From NCBI RefSeq assembly GCF_900166595.1, contig NZ_LT745762.1, positions 213,129-277,128 on the forward strand: 64,000 bases of DNA. Reading direction: 5' to 3'. How positions within the stretch are numbered: position 1 is the first letter of the stretch; each line of letters starts with the position of its first letter. Below the pieces are notes generated by a model, which saw nothing but the letters and a program-made list of their open reading frames with translations, searched no databases and was not told the origin of the DNA. The DNA comes from Virgibacillus dokdonensis (GTDB taxonomy: Bacteria > Bacillota > Bacilli > Bacillales > Amphibacillaceae). Made by a program: the position numbers and the translations under genes. Below, piece by piece: positions 1 to 10,665 of this stretch.

Positions 1-73
1 TAACTGCAGAGGTGAAATCTACTGCAAATAAACGTTTATGTGGCTTGTAATAGGAGAAAAATCGTCGTAACAT
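1..73 (-). CDS. ABC exporter, N-terminal fragment (cut by window start)
   Basis: The minus strand from 73 to the window edge reads as the first 24 residues of a protein beginning MLRRFFSYYKPHKRLF. This resembles the N-terminus of fused permease/ATPase exporters of the YfiB/MsbA type in Bacillaceae, which start just before the first membrane helix. An in-frame ATG at 88 would add five residues (MGKKD). Neither start has an ideally spaced ribosome binding site, since the AAAGG-like run at 76-80 lies very close to the ATG at 73. The family call rests on a short stretch and on memory of homologues. The substrate cannot be inferred. The gene is divergent from the DoxX gene, with an S repeat between them. 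Confidence 0.55.
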   Translation of the reverse strand, partial: MLRRFFSYYKPHKRLFAVDFTSAV

Positions 74-101
74 ATCCTTTTTGCCCATCCCTTTCTTTAT
101 A

Positions 102-179
102 TTAGAAAAACTGTGCTTATTGGTCTTTATGGCGTAAGCTATCGTTTTTCTTATACTATAATTTTGTGCTTTCCTAATA
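102..179 (+). repeat. S-type intergenic hairpin repeat
   Basis: Starts TTAGAAAAAC, contains a central TTATGGCG-like loop and returns as GTTTTTCTTATACTATA, ending in a TTTCCTAATA tail. It matches at least 14 other copies in this window. The outer arms can pair, so the copy could also act as a terminator. It sits between the divergent ABC exporter and DoxX genes. Confidence 0.7.
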
Positions 180-297
180 AGTATAAAGGAATTATACGTT
201 GAAGCATAATGCTTGGCAAGTTTGTCCTTCTTCTTGCATATAATGAATTGATCTACATGTAAGCGTCTCTACCTTTAATAAGAAGGGGGGAATATCG

Positions 298-672
298 ATG
301 GAAAAGCAGTTAAGCCAACCGCTATTTACGTGGATATGCTATTGCCTAGCGTTTGTTTTTTTAACATCGGGGATGATGAAACTCGTAGTTAGCGATTTTA
401 AAGTACGTTTTGCCGAATTAGGGCTTCCTTTTCCGGAGTTAGCCTTGTTTATCGTTGCCATTGTAGAAGTTGCTTGCGGAATGTTGATCGCTAGAAGGTT
501 CTATCTCCACTTAGCCGTACCACCACTAATTTTAATTATGCTTGTCGCTTTATATTTAACCAAACTACCCACTTTACTCCATCAAGGGGTACTCCCCTTT
601 CTATTCGAAGCAAGATTAGATATTGTTATGTTCGTTTTATTACTGGTTATTTGGAATAAGAAAAAATTGTAA
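298..672 (+). CDS. DoxX family membrane protein
   Basis: Encodes 124 residues with four predicted hydrophobic helices (about 10-28, 48-65, 70-88, 100-119). It has the short DoxX-type layout, with SGMMKL after helix 1 and a conserved glutamate in VAIVEVACG of helix 2. A strong ribosome binding site (AAGGGGGG) lies 8-9 bases upstream of the ATG. DoxX proteins are small integral membrane proteins, some linked to thiol or oxidative stress, but the specific role here is unknown. It appears monocistronic. It stands alone on the plus strand in an otherwise minus-strand arm and takes the position next to htrC where Bacillus often has rlmH (yydA). Confidence 0.75.
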   Translation: MEKQLSQPLFTWICYCLAFVFLTSGMMKLVVSDFKVRFAELGLPFPELALFIVAIVEVACGMLIARRFYLHLAVPPLILIMLVALYLTKLPTLLHQGVLPFLFEARLDIVMFVLLLVIWNKKKL

Positions 673-738
673 TGCTATTTCTCCTCAACTGTTGATAACT
701 AGTGTATAATTGGGGCATACGCTGTTGAAAAGCTGTGT

Positions 739-1231
739 TCATCCACAAAATTATCCACATATGCACAAATGTTCGCAGCTATTTTGTTTTGTTGTTTTTT
801 TCACATACTATATATTGATTTTCTTCTTAAAAGTTATTCACAAATTGTGCATAATAACGACATGCCTGTGGATAAGTTTAACTATTCCTTGGTCTTGATC
901 GTTGAATGATGAAGGAACTTGAAAAACTTCTCTGGACCTGAGAAGAAATAAAATCTAACTAGTAAAATTGCTATTATAACTATTTTTAAATAAGCTGCTG
1001 AACATCGTCATCCCTGTTCATCTGCCTTTTTACGGATAACTATATTAGAAAAGCTTAGTTATACGATATACCGTAAATTGTTCTTCGATATAAAAATGCT
1101 AAGACTCTCCCCTTTATACTTTCTTATCGTGTAAAAAAAGAGCACCTAATGCTAGGCGCTCTTTTTTCAATTATTCACCATGTGGATAACTGTTTTGCAC
1201 TCATAAAACACCAAAAGCAAGGTTATCCACA
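739..1231. other. DnaA-box cluster outside oriC
   Basis: Four perfect boxes (TTATCCACA or its complement) lie at 751-759 (+), 867-875 (-), 1181-1189 (-) and 1223-1231 (+). One-mismatch boxes lie at 739-747, 834-842 and 846-854. No credible gene occupies 673-1254. The density is close to that of the dnaA-upstream origin region at 38 kb. DnaA-box clusters outside oriC, some origin-proximal, are known in B. subtilis and are reported to titrate DnaA. As I recall, one lies near yydA, next to htrC, so the position may be conserved. Binding itself is inferred. Confidence 0.75.
1140..1167. terminator. Bidirectional intrinsic terminator
   Basis: A 9-bp stem (GAGCACCTA / TAGGCGCTC, one mismatch) with a four-base loop is flanked by an A-run on the left and a T-run on the right. 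It can therefore stop transcription from both sides. It lies inside the DnaA-box cluster. Confidence 0.7.
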
Positions 1232-1254
1232 ATGTGGGCAAACCTTGCTTTTGG
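1211..1254 (-). terminator. htrC 3' hairpin with a DnaA box in its loop
   Basis: A perfect 14-bp inverted repeat (1211-1224 and 1241-1254) directly abuts the htrC stop codon. The 16-base loop holds the core of a perfect DnaA box (1223-1231), which overlaps the edge of one arm. The tract after the stem on the minus strand (TGTTTTATG) is only moderately T-rich. The hairpin probably ends the wal operon transcript. Confidence 0.65.
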
Positions 1255-2472
1255 TTAATTTTGCTCTCCTAGTTGAATCGTTGTCTCGCGTTTTTTGCCA
1301 TCACGATAATAAGTGACAGCTATTTCGTCTCCTACTTCTTTTTCTTGATAAAGAATCTTTCGAAGATCAATCATATTCATTACTTTCTTGCCATCTAGTT
1401 CTGTAATTACATCTAACCGTTTTAGCCCAGCTCGATCAGCAGGTGATAGCGGTTCTACACTCCATACATATACGCCGCCTTTAATATTATCTGGAAGACT
1501 TAAAGTACTATCCCATTCTGTTTGTGGTACTTCCTCTAAGGAGTAAATTTCTACGCCTAAATAAGGTCTTGTAACCTTTCCTTCTGTTTCCAGTTCTTCT
1601 ATAATTGGCAGTGCAGAATCAATTGGTATGGCAAAGCCTAACCCTTCTACTGCTGTTTGGTTAATTTTCATCGAGTTTATTCCGATGAGTTGCCCACGAA
1701 TATTAATAAGCGCACCACCACTATTACCTGGGTTAATGGCTGCATCGGTTTGAATTACTTCTGCTTGCCAGTCCGCTCGTCCATCCTGGTTAAAATCTTG
1801 TGGAATGGTTCTTTCGGTGCCACTAATGACTCCTTGGGTAACCGACCCTGAAAACATAAGCCCAAGTGGATTGCCAATTGCAATAGCAGGTTCACCCGTT
1901 TTCACATTTGCCGAAGAGCCAATTTCGATAACTTGTTCTACTTGGTCTCCATCCATTTTTAAAACGGCTAAATCAGAAAAGAGATCTGTTCCCACTAAAT
2001 CTGCTTTTACATGTGTATCATCAGATAATACAACCTCAACTGTATCCGCACCTTCTACAACATGATGATTCGTGACTACAAATGCACTTCCATCTGTCTT
2101 TTTATAAATGACACCAGAACCTTCACCAGCTTGACTATTTTCCTCCTGTTGTTGCCAAAAATCCATTTGACTTTGAATATTAATCACCCCAACAACTGCT
2201 GGTGCTACCTGGTTGATGACTTCCGTAATTTGTGATGACACATCTACATTCACCATTTCTTTTGGACCGCTACTCTTATTCCTAGAATCATTTGCACTAC
2301 TCTGCTCATTCTGTTGTTGCTCTACATTATTTAAAATACCTGTATCTACAAGTGCAGGAAGTGCGACTGTTACAAGCAAAACACCAAGGATTGCACCAAG
2401 CAGCAATGGCACAAGCCAGCCGCTCTTTTTCTTTCGTCGTTTCGGTGGATAGTGCTGATCATAATATCCCAT
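1255..2472 (-). CDS. htrC: HtrA-type membrane serine protease (HtrC/YyxA)
   Basis: Encodes 405 residues: a basic cytoplasmic tail, one membrane helix at about 18-42, a low-complexity linker, a trypsin-like domain (about 85-290) and one C-terminal PDZ domain (about 300-395). The catalytic triad is visible as His137 (TNHHVV), Asp167 (FSDLAVL) and Ser251 (GNSGGAL). HtrA/DegP-family proteases degrade misfolded proteins at the outer face of the membrane. Length and location, as the last gene of the wal operon, match B. subtilis HtrC (YyxA). It is followed directly by a hairpin terminator. The 171-bp gap to walJ could hold its own promoter. Confidence 0.93.
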   Translation of the reverse strand: MGYYDQHYPPKRRKKKSGWLVPLLLGAILGVLLVTVALPALVDTGILNNVEQQQNEQSSANDSRNKSSGPKEMVNVDVSSQITEVINQVAPAVVGVINIQSQMDFWQQQEENSQAGEGSGVIYKKTDGSAFVVTNHHVVEGADTVEVVLSDDTHVKADLVGTDLFSDLAVLKMDGDQVEQVIEIGSSANVKTGEPAIAIGNPLGLMFSGSVTQGVISGTERTIPQDFNQDGRADWQAEVIQTDAAINPGNSGGALINIRGQLIGINSMKINQTAVEGLGFAIPIDSALPIIEELETEGKVTRPYLGVEIYSLEEVPQTEWDSTLSLPDNIKGGVYVWSVEPLSPADRAGLKRLDVITELDGKKVMNMIDLRKILYQEKEVGDEIAVTYYRDGKKRETTIQLGEQN

Positions 2473-2643
2473 ATACCTACCCCTTTTTGGGAAAGAGGTT
2501 TACTCCTTCCTGAATGATAAATAATTGCTCTTATTATTCCCCGAAAAAGTATGAAAATAACCACATTTACTAGCTACCACTTAAAAATCTCCCTTATCAT
2601 CAATTCTTTATCGCCATAGCTAGCCCGCCAAATTTATACTTCG

Positions 2644-3426
2644 TTATACTGCAAAAAGAGGTGTAGACTTATCATGGTACGTATCTAGCAAATCTATCGC
2701 TATCCCTCTCTCTTGTAGAACTTGATCTACAGACATTCTAGCTAAATCACGCATATTATTATCTAAACTTAGATGTGCTAAGTAAATGCGTTTCGTATTA
2801 TTATCAATAATATCTGCTAGAGCCAGACCACAATCTTCATTGGAAATATGGCCAGAATCGCCCAGTATTCTCCGTTTAACATTCCAAGGATACTTCCCCA
2901 TTCGAAGCATGCCTACATCATGGTTTGCTTCAAATATATACGCATCTGCACCCTCCACTGTTTTCTTAATGCGGTCGGAAACATACCCTAAATCCGTTAC
3001 TAATGCTACCTTCTTATCTTCATGATGAAATGTATAAAACATAGGTTCTGCTGCATCATGGGATACACCAAAAGAAGCAACATCCATATCACCAAACGTT
3101 TTTACTTCATCCTGATGAAAATAAAATTTTTGATCCACCGATATGTTACCAATCGATTTTTCCATCGCTTTCCAAGTCTTTTCATTCGCATAGATAGGTA
3201 ACTGGTACTTACGAGCAATAATGCCTAATCCTTTTATATGATCGCTATGCTCATGCGTTACTAATATTCCCGATAGCTTTCGGGGATCCGCATCTATTTC
3301 TGCAAATAAACGATCCATCTGCTTTCCACTTAACCCAGCATCAACGAGTAATTTCTCTTGTTCCGTTTCAATGTAAAAAGCATTTCCAGTACTGCCTGAA
3401 GCTAGTACGCTAAAACGTAAAGTCAT
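2644..3426 (-). CDS. walJ: Metallo-beta-lactamase-fold hydrolase WalJ
   Basis: Encodes 260 residues of the metallo-beta-lactamase superfamily. The metal-binding motif THEHSDH (His58, His60, Asp62, His63) is intact and further ligands lie in the C-terminal half (for example AHLSLDNN). The family is YycJ/WalJ, conserved downstream of walRKHI in Firmicutes and linked to coordinating cell division with DNA replication. The start codon overlaps the walI stop by four bases, so the two are translationally coupled. The biochemical substrate is not established from sequence. Confidence 0.93.
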   Translation of the reverse strand: MTLRFSVLASGSTGNAFYIETEQEKLLVDAGLSGKQMDRLFAEIDADPRKLSGILVTHEHSDHIKGLGIIARKYQLPIYANEKTWKAMEKSIGNISVDQKFYFHQDEVKTFGDMDVASFGVSHDAAEPMFYTFHHEDKKVALVTDLGYVSDRIKKTVEGADAYIFEANHDVGMLRMGKYPWNVKRRILGDSGHISNEDCGLALADIIDNNTKRIYLAHLSLDNNMRDLARMSVDQVLQERGIAIDLLDTYHDKSTPLFAV

Positions 3427-4367
3427 TCAAAGTCACTCCGATTATTCTCTATACTATCTTCCGCAATAATTTGATTTACCATAATTAAAAATTCCTTCTT
3501 CCACTCTATTTCATTACTCATTTGTTGCATTACACTTTCATAATTCTGCAACGTATCCGAAAGGAACTTTGTATTATCGCCCATGCTTACATATGGTTCT
3601 ACCGCACCTACAAAGTAATTCCGTTCTTCATTTACCGTTATTTTATATGTTGGTGCAAAAACCTGTGACGCTCCTGTCTCAGAAGCAATTCGAGTATAAT
3701 ACCCATACTCTACGTCTGTAATAGTGTCTTTCGAATATAATTCATTTTGGTCAAATAAAGTACCGATCGCACTCATTGGCTCATACAGCGTACTTGGCTC
3801 TCCTTGCTCTTGCGCATCTCCTAACATCGTTTGCGTATAATAAATCATTTCATTATCTTCATTTAGAAAAACAAGTATCAAACCGTAGCGATTATAATAA
3901 ATGGTTCGATCCTTATTTTTCTGAAATAATAACAATACATTAGCATCTTTATCCCAACCATAATACTTGTACCCATCTGAAGAAGCAATATACTTCTTTA
4001 GCAATTGACTAACACTGGCATTATTTGGTTGCTTTGGCATTGGGATCGGCTCATCAAATCTAGAGACAAGTAAAGACCCATTAATCAATTCCGTTTCTTG
4101 ATTTTTCAATGCTTTTATTTTGTTGTAATCTGTTTCTGTATATTTTTTTGGTGCAATATTCATATACGTATCTTTCTTCACATCTATATGATAATCACGA
4201 ATCTTAATATTTTCTTGCTTCAACTCTTCTTCCAAGGTTGGTTCATTTGGATTTGTGCGATCATAAGAATCGATGCTACTTTGTTTATCCATAAACTCTA
4301 CAAACAAATAAATATTAAGAATTAAAAAGCATAATATAAATAAGGTTTTAATTTGACTCCACTGCAT
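3423..4367 (-). CDS. walI: WalI (YycI), regulator of the WalK kinase
   Basis: Encodes 314 residues with a single N-terminal membrane helix (about 6-25) and an extracytoplasmic YycI domain. In B. subtilis YycI and YycH form a membrane complex with WalK and restrain its activity. The ATG lies three bases after the walH stop, and the 3' end overlaps walJ by four bases, so it is part of one polycistronic unit. Identification rests mainly on operon position and topology, since this family diverges quickly in sequence. Confidence 0.9.
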   Translation of the reverse strand: MQWSQIKTLFILCFLILNIYLFVEFMDKQSSIDSYDRTNPNEPTLEEELKQENIKIRDYHIDVKKDTYMNIAPKKYTETDYNKIKALKNQETELINGSLLVSRFDEPIPMPKQPNNASVSQLLKKYIASSDGYKYYGWDKDANVLLLFQKNKDRTIYYNRYGLILVFLNEDNEMIYYTQTMLGDAQEQGEPSTLYEPMSAIGTLFDQNELYSKDTITDVEYGYYTRIASETGASQVFAPTYKITVNEERNYFVGAVEPYVSMGDNTKFLSDTLQNYESVMQQMSNEIEWKKEFLIMVNQIIAEDSIENNRSDFE

Positions 4368-4370
4368 ATC

Positions 4371-5687
4371 TTAAACCCCTCCCTGTTGTGAAGCAGGAGT
4401 TTCTAAGTCTGGAAACAGTTTTTTCCATATTCCATTTTTTTGCATAAACCAAACTGGATTTAAAATAACCGAGTTATCCGTTTGGTATTGGAAATCATAC
4501 ATTAATTGAATATCTTCTATTTGATCAACCTCGTCGGTTAATTCATTGTTTACATAACGGATTACATCTGCTCCAGAAGGGACATCGATATCTTCTGTCC
4601 GCACTTCATTGCTAAGCTTTAATAACGAACGGTTATAACGATAAATATCAAGCCCTTGGTACTGAATTTCCATTAAGGACAAGCCGTATTCGTTATAAAC
4701 TGGATAACCATTGTAACTCATTCTGTAAATTACTTGATTTGATGAGGTATCTAAATTATATAATTGATAATTCCCAAACCAACCGTCGTGTGAATCTATC
4801 GTTGAAATACTCCGACCGATTAATTCTACTGGATCATTTGGACCTGAATCATTATCCGTAGCATAAGGATAATAGTACTCTAATTTTGTCTCATGATGCT
4901 GTATTCGCATCTCACGCTCACTATCAGCAAAAAAGAACTCTCCAATGCCTCTTTCCCCTTCATCAGATCGATTTACTCTAGTCGTGTTCGGAAATAAAGC
5001 TCTCACAAATCGGTCTGACGGTATCTTATTTACAATAAGCGAACGCTTTTTAAAATCTTTTGTTTTACTAGGGATGAAAATGTCTCTTTCCCCTTCGTTA
5101 AATAATAAAAACTCGGTTAAGTCTTCTCGAGAAGCAAATAATTTCTTAAACTGATTATAATTGGTGGAATTATTTACCGAAGCAGTCGCTTGTCTTCTAC
5201 CATCAACGGAAGGAAACAGCACGGTAATCGTTGATGTATCTTCTTTCAGGCGTAAATACATATGATCAAAGGACCAATCTGCGTCCACTTTATCCGTATT
5301 TGTAAACTGAAATAGACTCGTAACAATCTGAATTGGCAACGCATCTGGGAATCTGATTTCTATATCAAAGTCATCTGCGTCCCAATTCGCATCTTTAATA
5401 CTAAAGTTTGTATACACCCATGTTTGCATGTCTTCAAATAACTGTTGCTGCTCTTGTGGATCTTTATATCCTAAATGCTGCTGCCCTGCATGAAAAATAA
5501 TGGAACTAGGTAGAATGACATTACTCTCGGCTTCCATTTTGGTTCCACCAACACTGGTGTCACTTACATTTTCCTTATCATCGAGTTCTTCAAATTCAGA
5601 TTGATAATTCCATAATCCAAACGTTAATAATAAACTAAGTCCAATTAACAATACTAATAAAATAGATTTAAACGTCTCTAGTTTCAT
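4371..5687 (-). CDS. walH: WalH (YycH), regulator of the WalK kinase
   Basis: Encodes 438 residues: one N-terminal membrane helix (about 7-26) followed by a large extracytoplasmic domain. It is the partner of WalI in modulating WalK. Stop and start codons overlap with walK (TAATG arrangement, shared base at 5687), so translation is coupled. Length and position match YycH of Bacillus. No enzymatic motif is seen. Confidence 0.91.
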   Translation of the reverse strand: MKLETFKSILLVLLIGLSLLLTFGLWNYQSEFEELDDKENVSDTSVGGTKMEAESNVILPSSIIFHAGQQHLGYKDPQEQQQLFEDMQTWVYTNFSIKDANWDADDFDIEIRFPDALPIQIVTSLFQFTNTDKVDADWSFDHMYLRLKEDTSTITVLFPSVDGRRQATASVNNSTNYNQFKKLFASREDLTEFLLFNEGERDIFIPSKTKDFKKRSLIVNKIPSDRFVRALFPNTTRVNRSDEGERGIGEFFFADSEREMRIQHHETKLEYYYPYATDNDSGPNDPVELIGRSISTIDSHDGWFGNYQLYNLDTSSNQVIYRMSYNGYPVYNEYGLSLMEIQYQGLDIYRYNRSLLKLSNEVRTEDIDVPSGADVIRYVNNELTDEVDQIEDIQLMYDFQYQTDNSVILNPVWFMQKNGIWKKLFPDLETPASQQGGV

Positions 5688-7519
5688 TATGCACCTCTCC
5701 GCTTCTGATTCATAAGCGGAAGCGTAAAGTAAACGGTTGTTCCTTTACCTTCTTTGCTTGTCGCCCAAATTTGACCATGATGAGCCTCTACAAGTTCCTT
5801 AGCAATGGCTAAGCCAAGCCCTGTACCACCAAGCTTTCTTGTTCTTGCTTTATCTGCACGATAAAAGCGTTCAAAGATTTTTTCTAATTTATCATATGCA
5901 ATACCCATACCTTCATCTTGGATACTGATTAACAATTGATGACGTTTATACTCCGTTTTTAACTTAATCGTGCCACCTTCAGGGGAGTATTTAATAGCAT
6001 TTGTAATAATGTTATCAAGCACCTGTGTCATCTTATCCTTATCCATCCAAACATAATAGCTACCGTTAGGTAACTCCCGCTGCAAATGAATGCCCTTTGG
6101 TGTTTGCATCTCAAAACGATCAATAATTTGATGATAATAACTTACAAATTCAACACGTTCTTTATGAAGAGGATATTCTTTTGCATCCATTTTCGATAGT
6201 TGCAGTAAATCATTGACCATACGAATCATCCGCTCCGTCTCATTATGCACGACACCAAGAAACTTAGGGGCAATTTCTTTATCTTCCCATGCGCCATCAT
6301 TTAAAGCTTCTACATAGCTTCTCATCGTAGTAAGCGGTGTTCTAAGTTCATGCGAAACGTTGGATACAAACTCTCGTCGTTCTGCTTCTACTTTTTCCTG
6401 CTCTGTTACATCGCTAATCACCGTAATAAACCCAGTAATTTCTCCTTCTTCATCAAGAACCGTAGAAAAATTAGACCGAATAATAAAATCCTCTTCATTT
6501 TCCCCAAAGTCAATAATCATCGAGCCACTATTGTGCAATTCGGTAATATCCACCATTTTATCTTCCAGATGTAATATATCGAGTAAAAATGACCCCATCA
6601 CATCATCTGGATTATGGCCGATTAATCTTCCAGCAGGCTCATTCATTAAAGTTATTGCTCCCGAACTATCTGTAGCGATAACACCATCCGACATATTTGA
6701 TAAAACGGAGCTTAGCTTTCTTCGTTCTTCTTCAATCGTTGCATAGGAATGTTTTAGCTGATTATTTAAATCGTTAAATGTTTCAGCCAAATGACCAATT
6801 TCATCCCAACCGTATACATTTACTTTTTGGGTGAAATCACCCCTGGCCATTTTTTGAGCTTGGCGACGCATTTCAATAATCGGTTTCGTAATCGTTCGTG
6901 CAACTAAAATACCGATAAAAGCAGATACAGTAATAGCTAAGATAGACCCTTGAAAGAATATTTCATTAATACTCATTAATTGATCGTAAACGGGCTCTAA
7001 AGACGCTTCTAAATAAATAACACCTAAGACAATATCTCTATTTTTTTCATCTACAATTGGATGAGCTAGTACATAAAAACGGTCATTATCTCTTACATTA
7101 TTACTATGTTCAGTTGAATTCGTCGTTAGTGTACGCTGAATGATCCCTCTCGTCGTTTTTTTATTAATTTCATCACGCGAATTGTAATCATTTGTTGCCA
7201 TTACTCGGCTTTGATTATCAACAACTTGTAGACTTGAAATATCTTGCGTATCCACTTCGGAAACAATACTTTGAACTTCTTCTTTTAATGAGGGTTGATC
7301 TGGGTTTTCCTCATCGCGTTCTCGGTTAAATGCCTGCTCCAAGTTGTAACTTAACAGCTCTACTCTTGAAGCAATGGAATCTTCAAAGGTAGTTACTAAA
7401 TTATTTTCTAATTCGGTAGTAAAAAAGGAGCCGATAACTTGAATAGCTACCAGCAATAAAAGAATATATATAATGATAAACTTTAATTGAATAGAACGAA
7501 AAAAACCCACTTTTTTCAT
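5687..7519 (-). CDS. walK: Sensor histidine kinase WalK
   Basis: Encodes 610 residues in the canonical WalK order: membrane helix 1 (about 12-33), extracytoplasmic Cache/PAS domain (about 35-180), membrane helix 2 (about 188-208), HAMP (about 210-262), PAS (about 265-375), HisKA with phospho-acceptor His390 (SHELRTPL), and HATPase with N box (NAIKYSPEGG) and G boxes (DEGMGIA, GGTGLGLA). It phosphorylates WalR to set expression of cell-wall hydrolases and is essential in Bacillus and Staphylococcus. It follows walR by 9 bp and overlaps walH by one base. Confidence 0.97.
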   Translation of the reverse strand: MKKVGFFRSIQLKFIIIYILLLLVAIQVIGSFFTTELENNLVTTFEDSIASRVELLSYNLEQAFNRERDEENPDQPSLKEEVQSIVSEVDTQDISSLQVVDNQSRVMATNDYNSRDEINKKTTRGIIQRTLTTNSTEHSNNVRDNDRFYVLAHPIVDEKNRDIVLGVIYLEASLEPVYDQLMSINEIFFQGSILAITVSAFIGILVARTITKPIIEMRRQAQKMARGDFTQKVNVYGWDEIGHLAETFNDLNNQLKHSYATIEEERRKLSSVLSNMSDGVIATDSSGAITLMNEPAGRLIGHNPDDVMGSFLLDILHLEDKMVDITELHNSGSMIIDFGENEEDFIIRSNFSTVLDEEGEITGFITVISDVTEQEKVEAERREFVSNVSHELRTPLTTMRSYVEALNDGAWEDKEIAPKFLGVVHNETERMIRMVNDLLQLSKMDAKEYPLHKERVEFVSYYHQIIDRFEMQTPKGIHLQRELPNGSYYVWMDKDKMTQVLDNIITNAIKYSPEGGTIKLKTEYKRHQLLISIQDEGMGIAYDKLEKIFERFYRADKARTRKLGGTGLGLAIAKELVEAHHGQIWATSKEGKGTTVYFTLPLMNQKRRGA

Positions 7520-7528
7520 GTAATAAAC

Positions 7529-8233
7529 CTACTCCTGATCAGGATTTCGTAAATAATAGCCTACTCCTCTACGTGTCACGATCCACATAGGGTTACTAGG
7601 AGTCTCTTCAATTTTTTCTCGCAACCTACGCACTGTCACATCTACCGTACGAACATCACCAAAATAATCATAACCCCATACGGTTTCTAATAAATGTTCT
7701 CGTGTCATTACTTGTCCCATGTGTCGAGCGAGGTAGTGCAATAATTCAAATTCACGATGTGTTAATTCAATTTGCTCGCCATCCCGTGAGACAACATAAG
7801 CATCAGGGTGAATGACGAGCGAACCAATTTGAATGTCTCTAGAGGCTTTTGTTGTATCCTCAGGTACAACTTGTTGCCTACGTAAGTTTGCCTTTACACG
7901 AGCAATTAATTCCCGATTGCTGAACGGCTTCGTCACGTAATCATCTGCTCCCAATTCCAATCCGAGTACTTTGTCAATTTCCGAATCTTTTGCCGTCAAC
8001 ATAATAATTGGCATTGTTTGTGTTTTTCGTATTTCCCGACAGACTTCATTCCCATCTTTATTCGGTAACATAATATCCAATAGAACTAAATCCGGGGTTT
8101 CTTCTGTTGCTAACTTAATCGCTTCGTCGCCATCATACGCTACAACGACTTCATAGCCTTCTTTTTCTAAATTAAATTTCAATATATCTGCAATTGGCTG
8201 TTCATCATCGACAACTAATATTTTTTGACTCAT
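7529..8233 (-). CDS. walR: Response regulator WalR
   Basis: Encodes 234 residues from the ATG at 8233 ([11 protein letters not shown]). An in-frame GTG at 8242 would overlap the ribosome binding site (AGAAGGA), so the ATG with about 10-base spacing is preferred. The receiver domain has the acidic pair Asp9/Asp10 and phospho-acceptor Asp53 (LLDIMLP). The C-terminal OmpR-type winged helix (about 130-230) includes [12 protein letters not shown]. It controls autolysin and wall-turnover genes with WalK and is the first gene of walRKHIJ. Confidence 0.97.
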   Translation of the reverse strand: MSQKILVVDDEQPIADILKFNLEKEGYEVVVAYDGDEAIKLATEETPDLVLLDIMLPNKDGNEVCREIRKTQTMPIIMLTAKDSEIDKVLGLELGADDYVTKPFSNRELIARVKANLRRQQVVPEDTTKASRDIQIGSLVIHPDAYVVSRDGEQIELTHREFELLHYLARHMGQVMTREHLLETVWGYDYFGDVRTVDVTVRRLREKIEETPSNPMWIVTRRGVGYYLRNPDQE

Positions 8234-8242
8234 TTTCGCCAC

Positions 8243-8677
8243 ATCCTTCTACTCTAATATTTATTTTATCGTACTTTTGTGTGCAGTGAAACTTTCAAAC
8301 TTCATTGGCTATTTATCAACAGCTTGTGTTTTTTTATTCGAAGTGATAAACGTTTAAATAATCTATACTTTACTATAGTTAAAACTATATTTTTGGTCTT
8401 GTTTCCTAAGAAAATCAGATAAAAACCGGTTAGTAAAAATAACAATCCTATTACTACATCAAGTCCCGTCAAGTCGATTTATATATGTGTAAAATCATGT
8501 CTTCCACCATGCTTACAGTGGAAGGCATTATCTTATTTGTGGATCAAATGCCTTTTCTATAACTAAATGAAATGGAACTATTCGTATTTCGTGGAGAATC
8601 ATTGCTGCAGTGATAGGAGGTATGATTGATTCCTATTTTAATGTGATGTGCTGTCTAACACTTCAATTCTATACTAG
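8243..8677. other. Intergenic region upstream of walR, no gene seen
   Basis: AT-rich spacer between the walR start and the purA terminator. It must hold the walR promoter on the minus strand, but I could not pick a convincing -35/-10 pair. A 1-mismatch DnaA box (TTATCAACA) is present near 8314, which is probably chance. Confidence 0.5.
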
Positions 8678-8722
8678 AAAAAGGACTGATTCAAGAGACT
8701 TCCTCTTTTATCAGTCCTTTTT
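8678..8722. terminator. Terminator downstream of purA
   Basis: A perfect 13-bp stem (8678-8690 with 8710-8722) whose ends are A5 and T5, so it works in both directions. It is the first strong terminator after the purA stop on the minus strand. Confidence 0.85.
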
Positions 8723-8843
8723 CTTCTTTACCATGTATTGTGACATGGGACGATTAAATCTTAAACCGCACAGTTTCTATGAAAAAGTTTAGCCGCTGTA
8801 GTAACGAGATATCAGATCCTCTAAAAGCAATTCTACATGTTGC

Positions 8844-10148
<1,305 letters not shown>

Positions 10149-10189
10149 TTATAAGCTCTATTCATTTGCTTTTTCATAATTACTTGCTT

Positions 10190-10218
10190 ATTTTATCAAT
10201 TATTTTTTACTTAGTCAA
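10190..10218 (-). promoter_or_regulatory. purA promoter (sigma-A)
   Basis: On the minus strand, -35 TTGACT (10213-10218) and -10 TAAAAT (10190-10195) are separated by exactly 17 bp. Transcription would start about 50 bp before the purA ATG. Confidence 0.8.
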
Positions 10219-10224
10219 CGCTAA

Positions 10225-10264
10225 ATGCGAACGTTGATTTTGTTTTTTTGTTATTTGTTCGCTT
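10225..10264 (-). promoter_or_regulatory. Candidate paired PurR boxes upstream of purA
   Basis: Two inverted GCGAAC cores (10227-10232 and 10257-10262) are separated by 24 bp, directly upstream of the -35 element. B. subtilis PurR binds two inverted boxes with a CCGAAC core and similar spacing. Here the first C of each core is G. The location and geometry fit, but binding is inferred. Confidence 0.5.
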
Positions 10265-10344
10265 AAACTACGATGTTACTATTACATATGGCTATTTAAA
10301 AATTGCTCCGTAAGGTAACATTTTATACCTTGTTCGTTGCAGAA

Positions 10345-10574
10345 ATACTTTCCTATAGTAGAACAAAAGCTCGGGGTACCCGTTTAGCAACGTAGCGAGT
10401 GGAACAAATCAACGAAAGCTTTAGGAATTATGCCACTAAAACAGGAGGTATGCCGACGTCGGGTGGCAAGCCCGTTTTTAGTCGACCTTCCTCTTGGCTA
10501 TGAATCGATGATGACTTAGCTTAGGGCAATTCGTAAAGTCGCCTAGTTGCAGGACGATGAAGTCAGACGTGGCT
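10345..10574 (+). repeat. B-type structured intergenic repeat, copy 1
   Basis: Begins with an S-like tail (atactttcctatagta) and then GAACAAAAGC. It includes the conserved runs TTTAGCAACGTAGCGA, GCAAGCCCGTTTTTAGTCG, ATGACTTAGCTTAGGGCAA and GTCGCCTAGTTGC. Potential nested stem: AGG, GGT and CGAC on the left with GTCG, ACC and CCT on the right. It lies between purA and dnaB in the orientation opposite to both genes. Confidence 0.8.
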
Positions 10575-10590
10575 AAATAACTTAGTAAGT

Positions 10591-10599
10591 TTATCCACA
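10591..10599 (+). other. Isolated perfect DnaA box
   Basis: TTATCCACA sits between repeat B copy 1 and the dnaB terminator. A lone box; significance uncertain. Confidence 0.5.
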
Positions 10600-10628
10600 G
10601 CTGAAAAATTTTTTAATTTCCTAGACCA

Positions 10629-10659
10629 CAAAAAAACAGCCTTCATACGCTAAAGGCTG
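10629..10659 (-). terminator. dnaB terminator
   Basis: Stem CAGCCTT (10637-10643) with AAGGCTG (10653-10659), followed on the minus strand by a run of seven or more T. It lies just after the dnaB stop. Confidence 0.85.
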
Positions 10660-10665
10660 CTCGCA

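Noticed and set aside
710..898. Open reading frame of 62 codons after the DoxX gene
   Set aside because: It spans DnaA boxes, has no ribosome binding site and its composition is not protein-like.
8610..8792. 60-codon frame between walR and purA
   Set aside because: It runs through the strong purA terminator hairpin and resembles nothing known.
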